Both the position numbers and the translations under genes were made by a program. The notes under the pieces are model-generated. The model was not told where the DNA came from. It did no database searches and saw nothing but the letters and a program-made list of their open reading frames with translations. A stretch of 64,000 nt of DNA from Lojkania enalia. Its lineage: Eukaryota > Ascomycota > Dothideomycetes > Pleosporales. Position 1 is the stretch's first letter. Each line of letters begins with the position of its first letter. The stretch covers positions 73,830-137,829 of the forward strand of contig ML986681.1 in NCBI GenBank assembly GCA_010094045.1, read 5' to 3'. Below, in pieces: positions 38,528-48,346 of this stretch.

Positions 38528-40006
38528 ATGCCCCCAACGCAACGCCCTCGACTGCCAATAGAAGAAGGCAAATTAGTTCTAGCTACTAATGCGATTCGAA
38601 TAGATCTAAAATTAAGCGTATCTAGAGCTGCAATACTATACGATACGCCCCGATCTACACTCCGCCGACGCGTCGCAGGCGCGCGACTAAAAGCTATTGC
38701 TAACGCGTTAAAACGAAAGCTATTACCTATAGAGGAACAGTCTCTAGTTTAGTGGATACTAGATCGAGATCGACGAGGATTTCCGCTGCAGCTAATCGAT
38801 GTACGGCGTATAGCAGATATATTGCTTGCAGCGTGAGGGCAGATTCCACCACCTCAACTAGTAGGCCAGCACTGGGTATCACGCTTTATCAACAACCAGC
38901 TAGAGCTCTAGACTAAATAGAATCAGAAGTTCTATTTATAACGCGCGAAATATGAGGATCCTACTATAATTAGCAACTAGTATCGACGTGTAGAGCAGAC
39001 GCGGCAAGCGTACAGCATATAGGATGTAGATACCTACAACTTTAATAAGACAGGATTTATAATAGGTGTAGCAGCTACATCTAAAGTTATAACAGGATCA
39101 GATATAGTAGGTAGAGCTAGATCTATACACCTAGGGAATCGAGACTAGGTAACAACAATTAAAGGTATCAACGCATCAGAATAGAGTATTCCGCCGTTCG
39201 TGATCCTGGCTGGCAAGCTATACCAGGCTAGCTGGTATACAGACCTGCCGACAGACTAGGTAATAGCATTAAGTGAGAATAGATAGACAACTAACAAGCT
39301 AGGAATCGAGTAGATCAAGCACTTTAACAGATCTACTGCAGCTCGTACGCAGGGTGTATACAGGCTACTGATTCTTAACGGCCACGGCAGCTACAGTACG
39401 GCTGGATTCGATCAGTACTATACAGAGCACAATATCGTCAGTCTCTATATGCCGCCTCATACGTCGCATCTACTGCAGCCGCTCGATATAAGCTGCTACT
39501 CGCCCTTAAAGCGCGCGTACGGTCTAGAGATACAAGAGCTTGCACGGCGTTGTATCCTCTATATAGATAAGGATGACTTCCTATACACCTACGCGCGTAT
39601 ACGCAGTAGCGTATTTACGGAACAGAATATCCAGGCTGGGTTTAGAGCTACAGGACTAGTGCCTGCTGAACCTGATCGCGTTCTATCGTCGCTTACGCCC
39701 ATACGAACGCCGTCGCCACCAGGTACAGCAGCAGGCCAGGATATTACATGGACGGTAGAGACGCCTCGTACAGTTACTCAACTACAGCAGCAAGCTCAAT
39801 TAATATACGAGCTCCTTGATCGTACATCACAAAGCCCTACTAGCCAGGCTATCGGCCAGCTCGTTAAAGGGTGCCAGCTCACCATGAACTCAGCTGTACT
39901 ACTAGCCAGTGAGAATTCAAGGCTACGAGAAGCCAATCAGCGCCACCGACGGAAGCAGCAACAGCGCAGATCGTATATAGCAACTGGAGGCGTTTTGCGG
40001 GCTTAG
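38528..40006 (+). pseudogene. pogo-type DDE transposase, inactivated by stops and active-site changes
   Basis: The frame starts at MPPTQRPRLPIEEGK with a psq-like helix-turn-helix (VSRAAILYDTPRSTLRRR), then a CENP-B-type DNA-binding part and a DDE_1 catalytic domain ending with HTSHLLQPLDISCYSPLK and a coiled C-terminus. At least ten in-frame stops interrupt it; most replace Trp (TGG to TAG/TGA) or Gln. Two catalytic acidic positions are lost: YNFNKTGF (family YNxDETG) and LILNGHGS (family LxxDGHxS), both Asp to Asn by G-to-A. The third Asp (QPLD) remains. This is a classic RIP pattern, so the element cannot move by itself. Confidence 0.88.
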
Positions 40007-40197
40007 GAAGGCCGACAGCTGATACTAGACGCTGATAGAGCAATACTGGAGGATAGCCAGAGCACTGCGCCGAGGGCGCCACCGACGTGTAGTATCTGCC
40101 ATATCCAGGGCCACGATAGGAGACGATGTGTACAGAGATAGAACAGCTTAGATCTATATATATATATTATATTCCTGCGTTGTAGAGCAATTCAAAT

Positions 40198-40264
40198 TTA
40201 AGTCGCGCTGATTTTGGTGGGACTGGCGCATGACTGGTACTGGCACTTGACTGGTATAACACGT
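40198..40264 (-). repeat. right terminal inverted repeat of the 1.82-kb element
   Basis: Reverse complement of 38446-38512 with one mismatch; followed by the TA target duplicate. Confidence 0.9.
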
Positions 40265-40480
40265 TAATTAAAGAAGCTGAATTAATGCTACATTAAAATG
40301 CGCTTATAAGCTCTCGAATTATAGAGCTTAAAGAGTAATAAGCAGAAATAACTAAGCGTAAACGTCGTGAAAGCGAATTCAGACTGGCGGTACATTAACG
40401 TACGGCATAGCAGTATCGTTCGTAGCTGCTGAAGCGTCCATAGCATCTCAGCCACGTAAAAAAGTATGTAGTAGTAATAT

Positions 40481-41191
40481 CCCCCCTGCGTTACCGGACA
40501 CCCCCTGTGATCGGACAAACCACTGGTACTTTGTGAGAAAACCATCACCCCAATGCAACACAAGCTTAAAGCAATAGCGCATATGTTTAATCTTCATCTT
40601 TTGCTATTGCTTACTATTCTCCTCGATTTTGTAACGTATTCATCTGCATGTCTACCGTATATAAAGTGATTCTGTGCATATAGCGCGATTAAAGCTTCAA
40701 CTCTGCAGAGCTTGTACACCTTAGAATAAAGTATTTATGATGTCGCAAGGCCGCTACAGTATAAAGAATCGTCTGTTTAGCCCTCTAACGAAGACTTTTC
40801 TCCATCCAACCATGCGTACGTGAGTGAAGGCTATTCAAATACAATACGCTACAGTAAGTAGGTACTTTCTTGTAGCGCTCGCATGCATTTGTAAGCTGCA
40901 CAGCCACGAGTGTACTGACACCCCCGAGATATGTACTGTATCGCACTTAACTGCTTTTACTGACACATTAACTTATACGTACGCTCATGTTTAATATAAA
41001 ACGTCCCTTACAGAACGCAGGTAAAGTTAGAACACGTATTACAACGCTTCAATTGACAAGCCTTCAATTGACAAGCGCCCAGAACCTAGTCGCTCAGCAC
41101 AAAACAGGGCCTGCGCTAAACGCCTTTGTTTAGCGGCGGCCGTGGGCTTGCCCCGCAGGCTGCCTTTGGTGTCCCGCAGCTGCAGCCTCAG
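40481..41191 (+). repeat. left long terminal inverted repeat of the NLR element
   Basis: Matches the reverse complement of 47511-48188 from the terminal C-run to GCCTCAG, with small indels and mainly transition differences. Includes subterminal motifs such as GACACCCCC. Its inner end lies about 235 bp before the NLR start codon, so it may contain or adjoin the promoter. Confidence 0.9.
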
Positions 41192-41426
41192 CCTCGTAGG
41201 ATCTCATTGTTCAGCCAGCACAGCACAGCACAGCACGATGGCACTTACAACAGACAACCTCTACCGCAAGCCCACTCGCAATATAGAATCGTATATTACC
41301 GGCACAGCAACGTCTTCCTGCTGCAGACCTGCTTCCGACCTCGCGGACGGGATCTGCGACACCCGACTCCGCACACCTTAACCGCCGCCGACCTACCAGC
41401 CTCGCCGCCGACCGCGCGCATCCACG

Positions 41427-44400
41427 ATGCGCCTTTTGCATCGCAACAGTCATGGAGATCTGACTTTTACCGATGATCTACACGACGGCATTCCGGCATA
41501 TGCCATTCTGTCGCACACATGGGGAAAGGATGAGGAAGAGGTCACCTTCCGTGACATGAAAGATGGCTCTGGTCGGGGCAAGAAAGGATATAAGAAGATC
41601 AAGTTCTGCGGAGAACAAGCTGCTCGCGATGGCCTACAATACTTCTGGGTGGATACATGTTGCATCGACAAAACAAATAACGTGGAATTAACAAGCGCCA
41701 TCAACTCCATGTACAGGTGGTACCACGGCGCGGCTAGGTGCTACGTGTATCTCGCAGATGTACACGCCGATCAACCTGGCGAAAGTTCCACCTGGGAGGA
41801 AGCTTTCCGCAAGAGTAGATGGTTCACCCGCGGCTGGACCCTCCAGGAGCTTATTGCGCCTCGCTCAGTTGAGTTCTTCTCAGTCGAAGGCGACTGGCTC
41901 GGTTACAAGACGTCACTGGAGCCTTTAATCCACAACGTAACCAAGATCCCTGTCCAAGCATTACGCGGCTCGCTCTCAGAGTTCAGCGTAGAGGAGCGTA
42001 TAACGTGGGTCGACATGCGCATAACAAAGCACGGAGAGGACATGGCCTACTGCCTACTCGGCATTGTCAATGTCTCCTTGGCGGTCATATACGGCGAGGG
42101 AAAGGCGAAGGCAATTGCTCGATTAAAGAGGGAGCTGGCTCTCCAGTCCCATATCAGCGTAAATGAAGTTGAAGCGCGGCAGTATCGGGTGCCGTTTAGT
42201 TTAAAGGGTGTTCCTGTAATTAATAAGTTTGTCAATCGGAAAGAGGAGCTGACGGCTCTTAGAGAGCACCTCCTCCCAGCACGGGAGCAGGGCCGCCGTA
42301 AGGTTACCGTACTACATGGCCTCGGCGGTATTGGCAAGACCCAGCTGTCCGTCGAATTCTGCAGGAGGCATGCAGACACGTTCACCGCCGTGTTCTGGCT
42401 GGATGGCCGGAGTGAGGACACGCTCAAGCAGAGCCTCGCAGCGATAGCGGCACGACTTCCGATGGGCCAGCTCCCAGAGGCGAGCGTGAATCGTAAGCTT
42501 ACGAGTGAAGAGGACGTCGACGCCACGGTCAATGACGTTCTCATCTGGCTAAGCATTCCAGCAAATTCCTCCTGGCTGCTTGTGTTCGACAATGTAGACA
42601 TAGATATTAACGATCCTAAAGCTCCTCCTGGTGCGTATGATGTTCAGCGCTTCTACCCAGACGCTGATCACGGCTCGATTCTTGTAACCACACGGCTTAG
42701 TAGTCTCGCGCAGCTAGGCGCTCCGATAAAAGTAGCCAATGTTAATAGGAAACAAGCGCTTGCGATATTTAGAAACGGCTATAAATACTTTCGAGGTATA
42801 CCTCCATATTTGCAGGTTTTTTGTAGAGGCTGCTCCTAACTAATAGCCTATAGAGAGTCCAGAGAGTGATCAGCTCCTTGAAAAGCTTGATGGTCTGCCG
42901 CTAGCGCTTGCACAGGCGGCTGCATATATGAGCGAGACACAGTGTTCTTTTACCGAGTACATCGAGCTCTATGATATAGAGTGGAATACTTGGATGAATA
43001 CTAATGGTGACCAAAAGCCGGTTCAGGCGTATGTAAATGGCAGTATGCACACAACATGGATGGTGTCATATAGAGCCATTTGCGAGAGGGACAAGGATGC
43101 AGCGAATCTGCTTCTGCTTTGGAGTTGGTTAGATTATCAGGATCTTTGGTTTGAGTTATTCGCCCCTGCGCATCTGCGATTAACTTCAGCAGATGAGGTT
43201 GTTGCGGAATGGTTTATGCTGGTTACTAACAGCAAGCCTAAATTTATGGAGAAGACCAGGCTCTTACTGCGATACTCACTTATCGATCGTGTAAAGAACT
43301 CAGGAGGTTATATAATACATCCTGTTATGCACGAGTGGGCGTGGCAGATACAGGATAAATATCAACGAGGCCAGAATTGCCAACTAGCAGCTATGGTTCT
43401 TGGGTTAGCAGTACCCCTGGAATCTGAAAAGGGCTTTTGGGTGCTACAACTACGACTTTTACTTCACGCCAACCGGTACCTTAAATGCCTAGAGATAAGC
43501 GATGGGATATCTGATAGGCGAAGTCGGATAGGGGTAGGCACAACGGCGCTAGATGGGTTTCATGGCCTAGGCAACCTCTACTGTATGCAGGGAAAGCTGG
43601 CGGAGGCGGAGAAGATGTACCAGCGGGCGCTGGAAGGGAAGGAGAAGGCGTGGGGCCCTGATCATACATCAACACTCTCTACGGTCAACAACCTAGGCAA
43701 CCTCTACAAAAACCAGGGGAAGCTGGCGGAGGCGGAGAAGATGTACCAGCGGGCGCTGGAAGGGAAGGAGAAGGCGTGGGGCCCTGATCACACATCAACA
43801 CTCCACACGGTCAACAACCTGGGCCTGCTCTACGCTGACCAGGGGAAGCTAGCGGAGGCGGAGAAAATATACCAGCGGGCGCTGGAAGGCTACGAGAAGG
43901 CGTGGGGCCCTGATCACACATCAACACTCTCTACGGTTAACAACCTGGGCAACCTATATGCTGACCAGGGGAAGCTGGCGGAGGCGGAGAAGATGTATCA
44001 GCGGGCGCTGGAAGGGAAGGAGAAGGCGTGGGGCCCTGATCACACATCAACACTCGACACAGTCAACAACCTGGGCAACCTCTACGCTGACCAGGGGAAG
44101 CTGGTGGAGGCGGAGAAGATATACCAGCGGGCGCTGGAAGGCTACGAGAAGGCGTGGGGCCCTGATCACACATCAACACTCTCTACGGTCAACAACCTGG
44201 GCAACCTCTACAAAAACCAGGGGAAGCTGGCGGAGGCGGAGAAGATGTACCAGCGGGCGCTGGAAGGGAAGGAGAAGGCATGGGGCCCTGATCACACATC
44301 AACACTCTCTACGGTCAACAACCTGGGCCTGCTCTACGCCGACCAGGGGAAGCTGGCGGAGGCGGAGAAGATGTACCAGCGGGCGCTGGAAGGCTACGAG

Positions 44401-45339
44401 AAGGCGTGGGGNNNNNNNNNNCTGGGCCTGCTCTACGCCGACCAGGGGAAGCTGGCGGAGGCGGAGAAGATGTACCAGCGGGCGCTGGAAGGCTACGAGA
44501 AGGCGTGGGGCCCTGATCACACATCAACACTCGACACGGTCAACAACCTGGGCCTGCTCTACGCTGACCAGGGGAAGCTGGCGGAGGCGGAGAAGATGTA
44601 CCAGCGGGCGCTGGAAGGGAAGGAGAAGGCGTGGGGCCCTAATCACACATCAATACTCGACACAGTCAACAACCTAGGCAACCTCTACGCCGACCAGGGG
44701 AAGCTGGCGGAGGCGGAGAAGATGTTCCAGCGGGCGCTGGAAGGGAAGGAGAAGGCGTGGGGCCCTGATCACGCATCAACACTCAATACGGTCAACAACC
44801 TGGGCAACCTCTATAAAGACCAGGGGAAGCTGGCGGAGGCAGAGAAGATGTATCAGCGGGCGCTGGAAAGGAAGGAGAAGGTGTGGGCCCCTGATCACAC
44901 ATCAACACTTGACACAGTCAACAACCTGGGCCTGCTCTACGCCGACCAGGGGAAGCTGGCGGAGGCGGAGAAGATGTACCAGCGGGCGCTGGAAGGCTAC
45001 GACAAGGCGTGGGGCCCTGATCATATATCAACACTCGACACGGTCAACAACCTGGGCAACCTCTACGCTGACCAGGGGAAGCTGGCGGAGGCGGAGAAGA
45101 TGTACCAGCGGGTGTTGGAAGGCTACGAGAAAGCCCTTAGTCCTGACGGTGTGAAGACCTTTGTCCCCGCACTTAACAATGCTTACAGTTACGGCATGCT
45201 CTTTGAGCGTCAAGGCCGCTCAAGCGATGCGATAACAATGTATATAAGAGCACTTAGAGGATACGGGATTGTATTTGGAACTGAATATTACTGGTACCAG
45301 GCTGCTTATAAGCGTATTCATAATTTGGAGTCTTTGTAG
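41427..45339 (+). CDS. HET-NB-ARC-TPR protein (fungal NLR, non-self recognition type)
   Basis: Exons 41427-42795 and 42854-45339 with a 58-bp intron (GTATAC...CTAAC...TATAG) give 1284 residues plus an assembly gap. Residues 1-~200 are a HET domain (AYAILSHTWG, YFWVDTCCIDK, RGWTLQELIAP), the cell-death effector of heterokaryon incompatibility. Residues ~265-460 are an NB-ARC NTPase with P-loop GLGGIGKT (298-305), Walker B LLVFDNVD and sensor ILVTTR. A helical region follows, then from ~695 at least 13 tetratricopeptide repeats of 42 residues, nearly identical and containing GKLAEAEKMYQRALEG, likely the ligand sensor. Without the intron the frame breaks at 42837 with two further stops; the splice removes all of them, so the gene looks intact and not RIP-mutated, unlike its surroundings. 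It lies inside the inverted-repeat element. Confidence 0.9.
43567..45180 (+). repeat. tandem 126-bp TPR-coding repeats (13 visible)
   Basis: In-frame 126-bp units, almost identical in DNA. Variation is confined to a few codons: LGN/LGL at residue 3, AD/KN/KD/CM at 6-7, GK/GY at 24-25, and S/D/H/N before TVNN. The last unit is degenerate. A 10-N gap interrupts unit 7/8, so the true count is unknown. Confidence 0.93.
44412..44421. other. assembly gap (10 N) inside the TPR array
   Basis: Ten N inside nearly identical repeats, with frame kept only by convention (flanks read GYEKAW and LGLLYADQ). The array length in the genome may differ by whole repeats. Confidence 0.98.
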
Positions 45340-45399
45340 TATTCTAGCTATGTGTAACTTATCTCGTATCTAATAACTTATATCTTATATCATCCGCGC

Positions 45400-47050
45400 T
45401 ACTGGAGCCTTTCCTACCACTCTTGCTTCGCTCATCTAAGCCACTTTAACTTTCGGCTCTAATACCTCCGCCTCTAACTCAGCACTCTTACGCTTCTGAC
45501 TAACTTTACCTTTTCCCTTCCCTTTGGCTGCCTCCTTCGCAGCACGTTTCGCTCGTGCCTCCTTAAGATCCTCGTAACTTATAACCTTCGCCTTTCCTAG
45601 TACCAGTGATTGAGTGGATCGGCGAACTTTAGCTTCGTTGTTTACCTTCTTTAGAAAACGAATTTAATCTTGCTGTAAGGCACGTTCGGTAAAGTAGGTT
45701 TGAGCAGCATTAGCAAACTTCTATATATGCCTCTATAGACGCTGTTTACTCATCTCGCCTTCCGTATAAGCATCCTTTTTAATTAGGTTATGCAACGATA
45801 TTAGGGTCTTAGGTATTACTAGGGTCCGGAGCACTTTAACTTACGGACAAACATTAATCTTAGAAGTCTTAAGAACAGGAATTATAGGGTTGGTAGCTAG
45901 CTTTAGAATATCTGCGAGTACCTTGTTAAGATTAAAAGGATATAAGCCGCTTGCTTTCTAACCTGCGAGGATATTTCTTTTAGTGAAAGCCCGTTCTCGT
46001 GCAGGGCTATATAGGTAGGTAAAATGCTTGCTGATAGTACCTATACCCCCTCGCTCCAGTCGTTCACACTCATCCCGATAGGCTGCTTTTACAGGCCTAA
46101 ATACCGCGATATCACAGGGCTGTAGCTTGTGGGACGTATAAGACGGAAGACGATAGAGGGTGATATTATTTTTAAAGACAAATTCTAAGATTTTAAGAGT
46201 TTTATAACTGCTAAAGCTATTATAGATTATAATTTATAGTTTCCTGTTAGCCCGATCTTTAGTTTGGGGGTTAAAAACACGCTTAAGCTACTCTAAGCTG
46301 ATCTTAGAGTCGGTATACACAGATTCAGAGTACGCATAATACTATCTAGGGGTAGGAAACGTCGTCTAGTTAGCTCGGTAGATTAACGCTAGCCAGATTA
46401 TTATTGGATTTAGATACCTACCATCTACGCTAATACATTTAATCGCAGTTACTACGGTGCGCTTTATACGCGCGCCTCTATAGCCTTATAGATTATCCTT
46501 ACCAATAAGAACTTGGACGGAACCAAGCATGCTTAACATAGTTGTTTCTAAACAGCACGTGACGAGGTAGCGTATATACCTACAAGCATATACGCCACGA
46601 TAGAGTCTGTAGCTTGTCTGTGGCTTGTCTGCCTATGCAGGCAGAGACGATCCACATGTATATAAGTACCTAGAAGACCATAGGTCAATTAGTACACTTA
46701 AAGAATCACATTTTCAACTAACATAACACCCGTCTTGTCCATGTTATAGACGTTCTCTAGAACGACAGCAGGGTCTTGAAGTACCTTACCGATTACCTTA
46801 AACCAGTATACGACCTTGTTATAGATATTATATTAATCCCAGTCCAAGGGATTATTTCTTCTTGCTTTAGGTTCTGGATGACGTCTCTTAAAAGCTCGAG
46901 CCCAGTTCTTACAGAAACGCTATTAAAGTAAGGAGCTGCACTTGCACGCTTCGACACCGTTGATGCTCGCGCCTAAGACTGACCTGGCATTTTTCAAAAA
47001 CCCTCATAAAGATCGACTTAGTATCTAGTGAACTGAATTAAACAGTGAGG
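45400..47050 (-). pseudogene. pogo-type transposase relic inside the NLR element
   Basis: The minus strand reads as a second, different pogo/DDE transposase: NWARAFKRRHPEPKARRNN, NKVVYWFKVIGKVLQDPAVV, then ENVYNMDKTGVML (family NVYNxDETG, Glu here Lys), a middle part with many stops, and a Lys/Arg-rich tail (AKRAAKEAAKGKGKGKVSQK). Stops and the Glu-to-Lys change fit G-to-A/C-to-T decay. It could be the element's own former transposase or an unrelated insertion; no inverted repeats belonging only to it were found. Confidence 0.8.
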
Positions 47051-47099
47051 TATTGGCTGAGAGACGATATTATGGTCTAAGGACGTAGGAAACTGGGTC

Positions 47100-47510
47100 C
47101 TCTATCCTGTCTAATTTGTCATCGTCCCTAAAAGCACGCCGATATATCAACTCGGCCTTGCTAAGCCTCCCTTAGTCCGCGTATACAAGGCTTAAACTGA
47201 TAATAGGGCTAAGACTTAAGTAATAATTAGAGCCCCATACTTTTTCCTTCCCTTTCAAGGCGTATAATAGTGTTTTTTCCACCTTTGTCAGCTTTCTCTG
47301 TACGGCGTAGAGGTTGCCCAGGTTGTTGACCGTAGAGAGTATTGATGTATAATCAGGGCCCCACGCCTTCTCGTAGCCTTCCAGCGCCCGCTGGTACATC
47401 TTCTCTACCTCCGCTAGCTTCCCCTAGTCGGCGTAGAGGTTGCCTAGGTTGCTGATCGTGTCGAGTATTGATGTGTGATCAGGGCCCTACGCCTTCTCCT
47501 TCCCTTCCAG
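47100..47510 (-). pseudogene. decayed inverted fragment of a second TPR (NLR) gene
   Basis: Directly inside the right inverted repeat, the minus strand encodes three to four TPR units of the same kind as the NLR (MYQRALEGYEKAWGPDYTS, STVNNLGNLYA), broken by TAG stops and ending in degenerate units (LLYALKGKEKVWG, LSKAELIYRRAF). The junction to the inverted repeat lies in GCCTCAG/CTGGAAGG, where the left side instead continues into the 5' region of the intact NLR. So a head-to-head second copy seems to have lost its HET and NB-ARC parts by deletion. Confidence 0.85.
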
Positions 47511-48188
47511 CTGAGGCTACAGCTGCGTGACACCGAAGGCAGCCTGCGGGGCAAGCCCACGGCCGCCGCTAAACAAAGGCGCTTAGCGCAGGCCCTGTTT
47601 CGTGCTGAGCGATCAGGTTCTAGGCGCTTATCGATTGAAGCGTTGCAATACGTATTCTAACTTTACCTGCGTTCTGTAAGGGACGTTTTATATTAAATAT
47701 ATGCATACGTATAAGTTAATGTGTCAGTAAAAGCAGTTAAGTACGATACAGTACGTATCTTGGGTGTGTCAGCATACAAATGCATGCGAGCGCTATAAGA
47801 AGGTACCTACTTACTGCAGCGCATTGTATTCAAATAGCCTTTACTCACACACACATAGTTGGATAGAGAAGAGACTTCGTTAGAGGGCTAAATAGACAAT
47901 TCTTTATACTGTAGCGGCCTTGCGACATTATGAATACTTTATTCTAAAGTATACAAGCTCTGCAGAGTTGAAGCTTTAATGGCGCTATATGCACGGAATC
48001 ACGTTATATACGGTAGACATGCAAGTGAATACATCACAAAATCGAGGAGAATAGTAAGTAATGGCAAAAGATGAAGATTAAACATATACGCTATTGCCTT
48101 AAGCATGTGTTACGTTGGTGTGGTGGTTTTCTCGCAAGGTACCAGTGGTTTGTCCGATCACGGGGGGTGTCCGGTAACGCAGGGGGGG
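47511..48188 (-). repeat. right long terminal inverted repeat of the NLR element
   Basis: Reverse complement of the left repeat from the terminal G7 run inwards. A duplicated stretch present on the left (the repeated CTTCAATTGACAAGC) is single here, explaining part of the length difference. Confidence 0.9.
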
Positions 48189-48346
48189 ATGTTAGTGGTG
48201 ATAAACAGTGTACGTCAGGTCAACGGCGCTGTAGGAACTGTGGAGAGACTCGACATAATGCGCGTACATGCAAAAAGGATAAAGAAAATACTTCTAAATC
48301 CGATATAAGTGTATCGTACGCAAGTTCTATAATAAGTTGCGAGTAA

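Larger units (their letters stand above)
38446..40264 (+). mobile_element. Fot1/pogo-like DNA transposon, 1.82 kb, RIP-inactivated
   Basis: It begins ACGTGTTATACCAG and ends CTGGTATAACACGT, with 67-bp terminal inverted repeats differing at one visible position. It is flanked by the dinucleotide TA on both sides (38444-38445 and 40265-40266), the target duplication of the Tc1/mariner/pogo superfamily. Removing the element plus one TA restores the reading frame of the surrounding older transposase relic (FTQL-IKEAEL), so both boundaries are firm. Size and structure match Fot1-type elements of filamentous fungi. It carries one degenerate transposase gene. Confidence 0.92.
40481..48188 (+). mobile_element. 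7.7-kb element with 0.7-kb terminal inverted repeats carrying an NLR gene
   Basis: Both ends start with a C6/C7 run and TGCGTTACCGGACA, and long inverted repeats run inwards for about 711 bp (left) and 678 bp (right). The element interrupts the old pogo relic: the host sequence breaks off at ...AATAT and resumes as ATGTTAGTGG in the same protein region. AT on each side could be a 2-bp target duplicate but is too short to be sure. Between the repeats lie a HET-NB-ARC-TPR gene (plus), a decayed pogo-type transposase (minus) and a decayed inverted TPR fragment (minus). No intact transposase is present, so if it moves it does so in trans. I do not know a named family with these ends. Confidence 0.75.
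38030..48346 (+). mobile_element. old pogo/Fot1-type transposon relic, split by two later insertions
   Basis: Transposase C-terminal half survives in three pieces on the plus strand: 38030-38445 (HILQPLN, FSLLKLKYS, then HINKEGFLPAFKDAFLDVF and AFKASGLVPINAQVV), 40265-40480 (LIKEAELMLH, EITKRKRR, then EASIASQPRKKVCSSN) and 48189-48346 (a CCHC zinc knuckle CRNCGETRHNARTC and a Ser-rich end). The pieces are collinear parts of one protein family: DDE catalytic tail, basic region and terminal zinc knuckle. Stop codons sit where Trp or Gln is expected. The first gap is the 1.82-kb element, the second the 7.7-kb element. The 5' half and its inverted repeats were not found. Confidence 0.8.

Noticed and set aside
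42837..42846. Stops (TAA, then TAA TAG in the next frame) that seem to break the NLR gene between NB-ARC and the TPR part
   Set aside because: A 58-bp intron at 42796-42853 with GTATAC donor, CTAAC branch site and TATAG acceptor removes them and restores frame and domain sequence.
43958..44677. Arg-rich 239-codon frame on the plus strand
   Set aside because: Out-of-frame shadow of the GC-rich TPR repeats.
43567..45180. Regular direct repeats that might suggest a CRISPR-like or satellite array
   Set aside because: The 126-bp units are in-frame TPR codons without spacers, and the organism is a fungus.
40479..48190. AT dinucleotides on both sides as proof of a target-site duplication of the NLR element
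   Set aside because: Two bases in AT-rich sequence are weak evidence, and the end runs differ (C6 versus G7), so the exact boundary is ambiguous.
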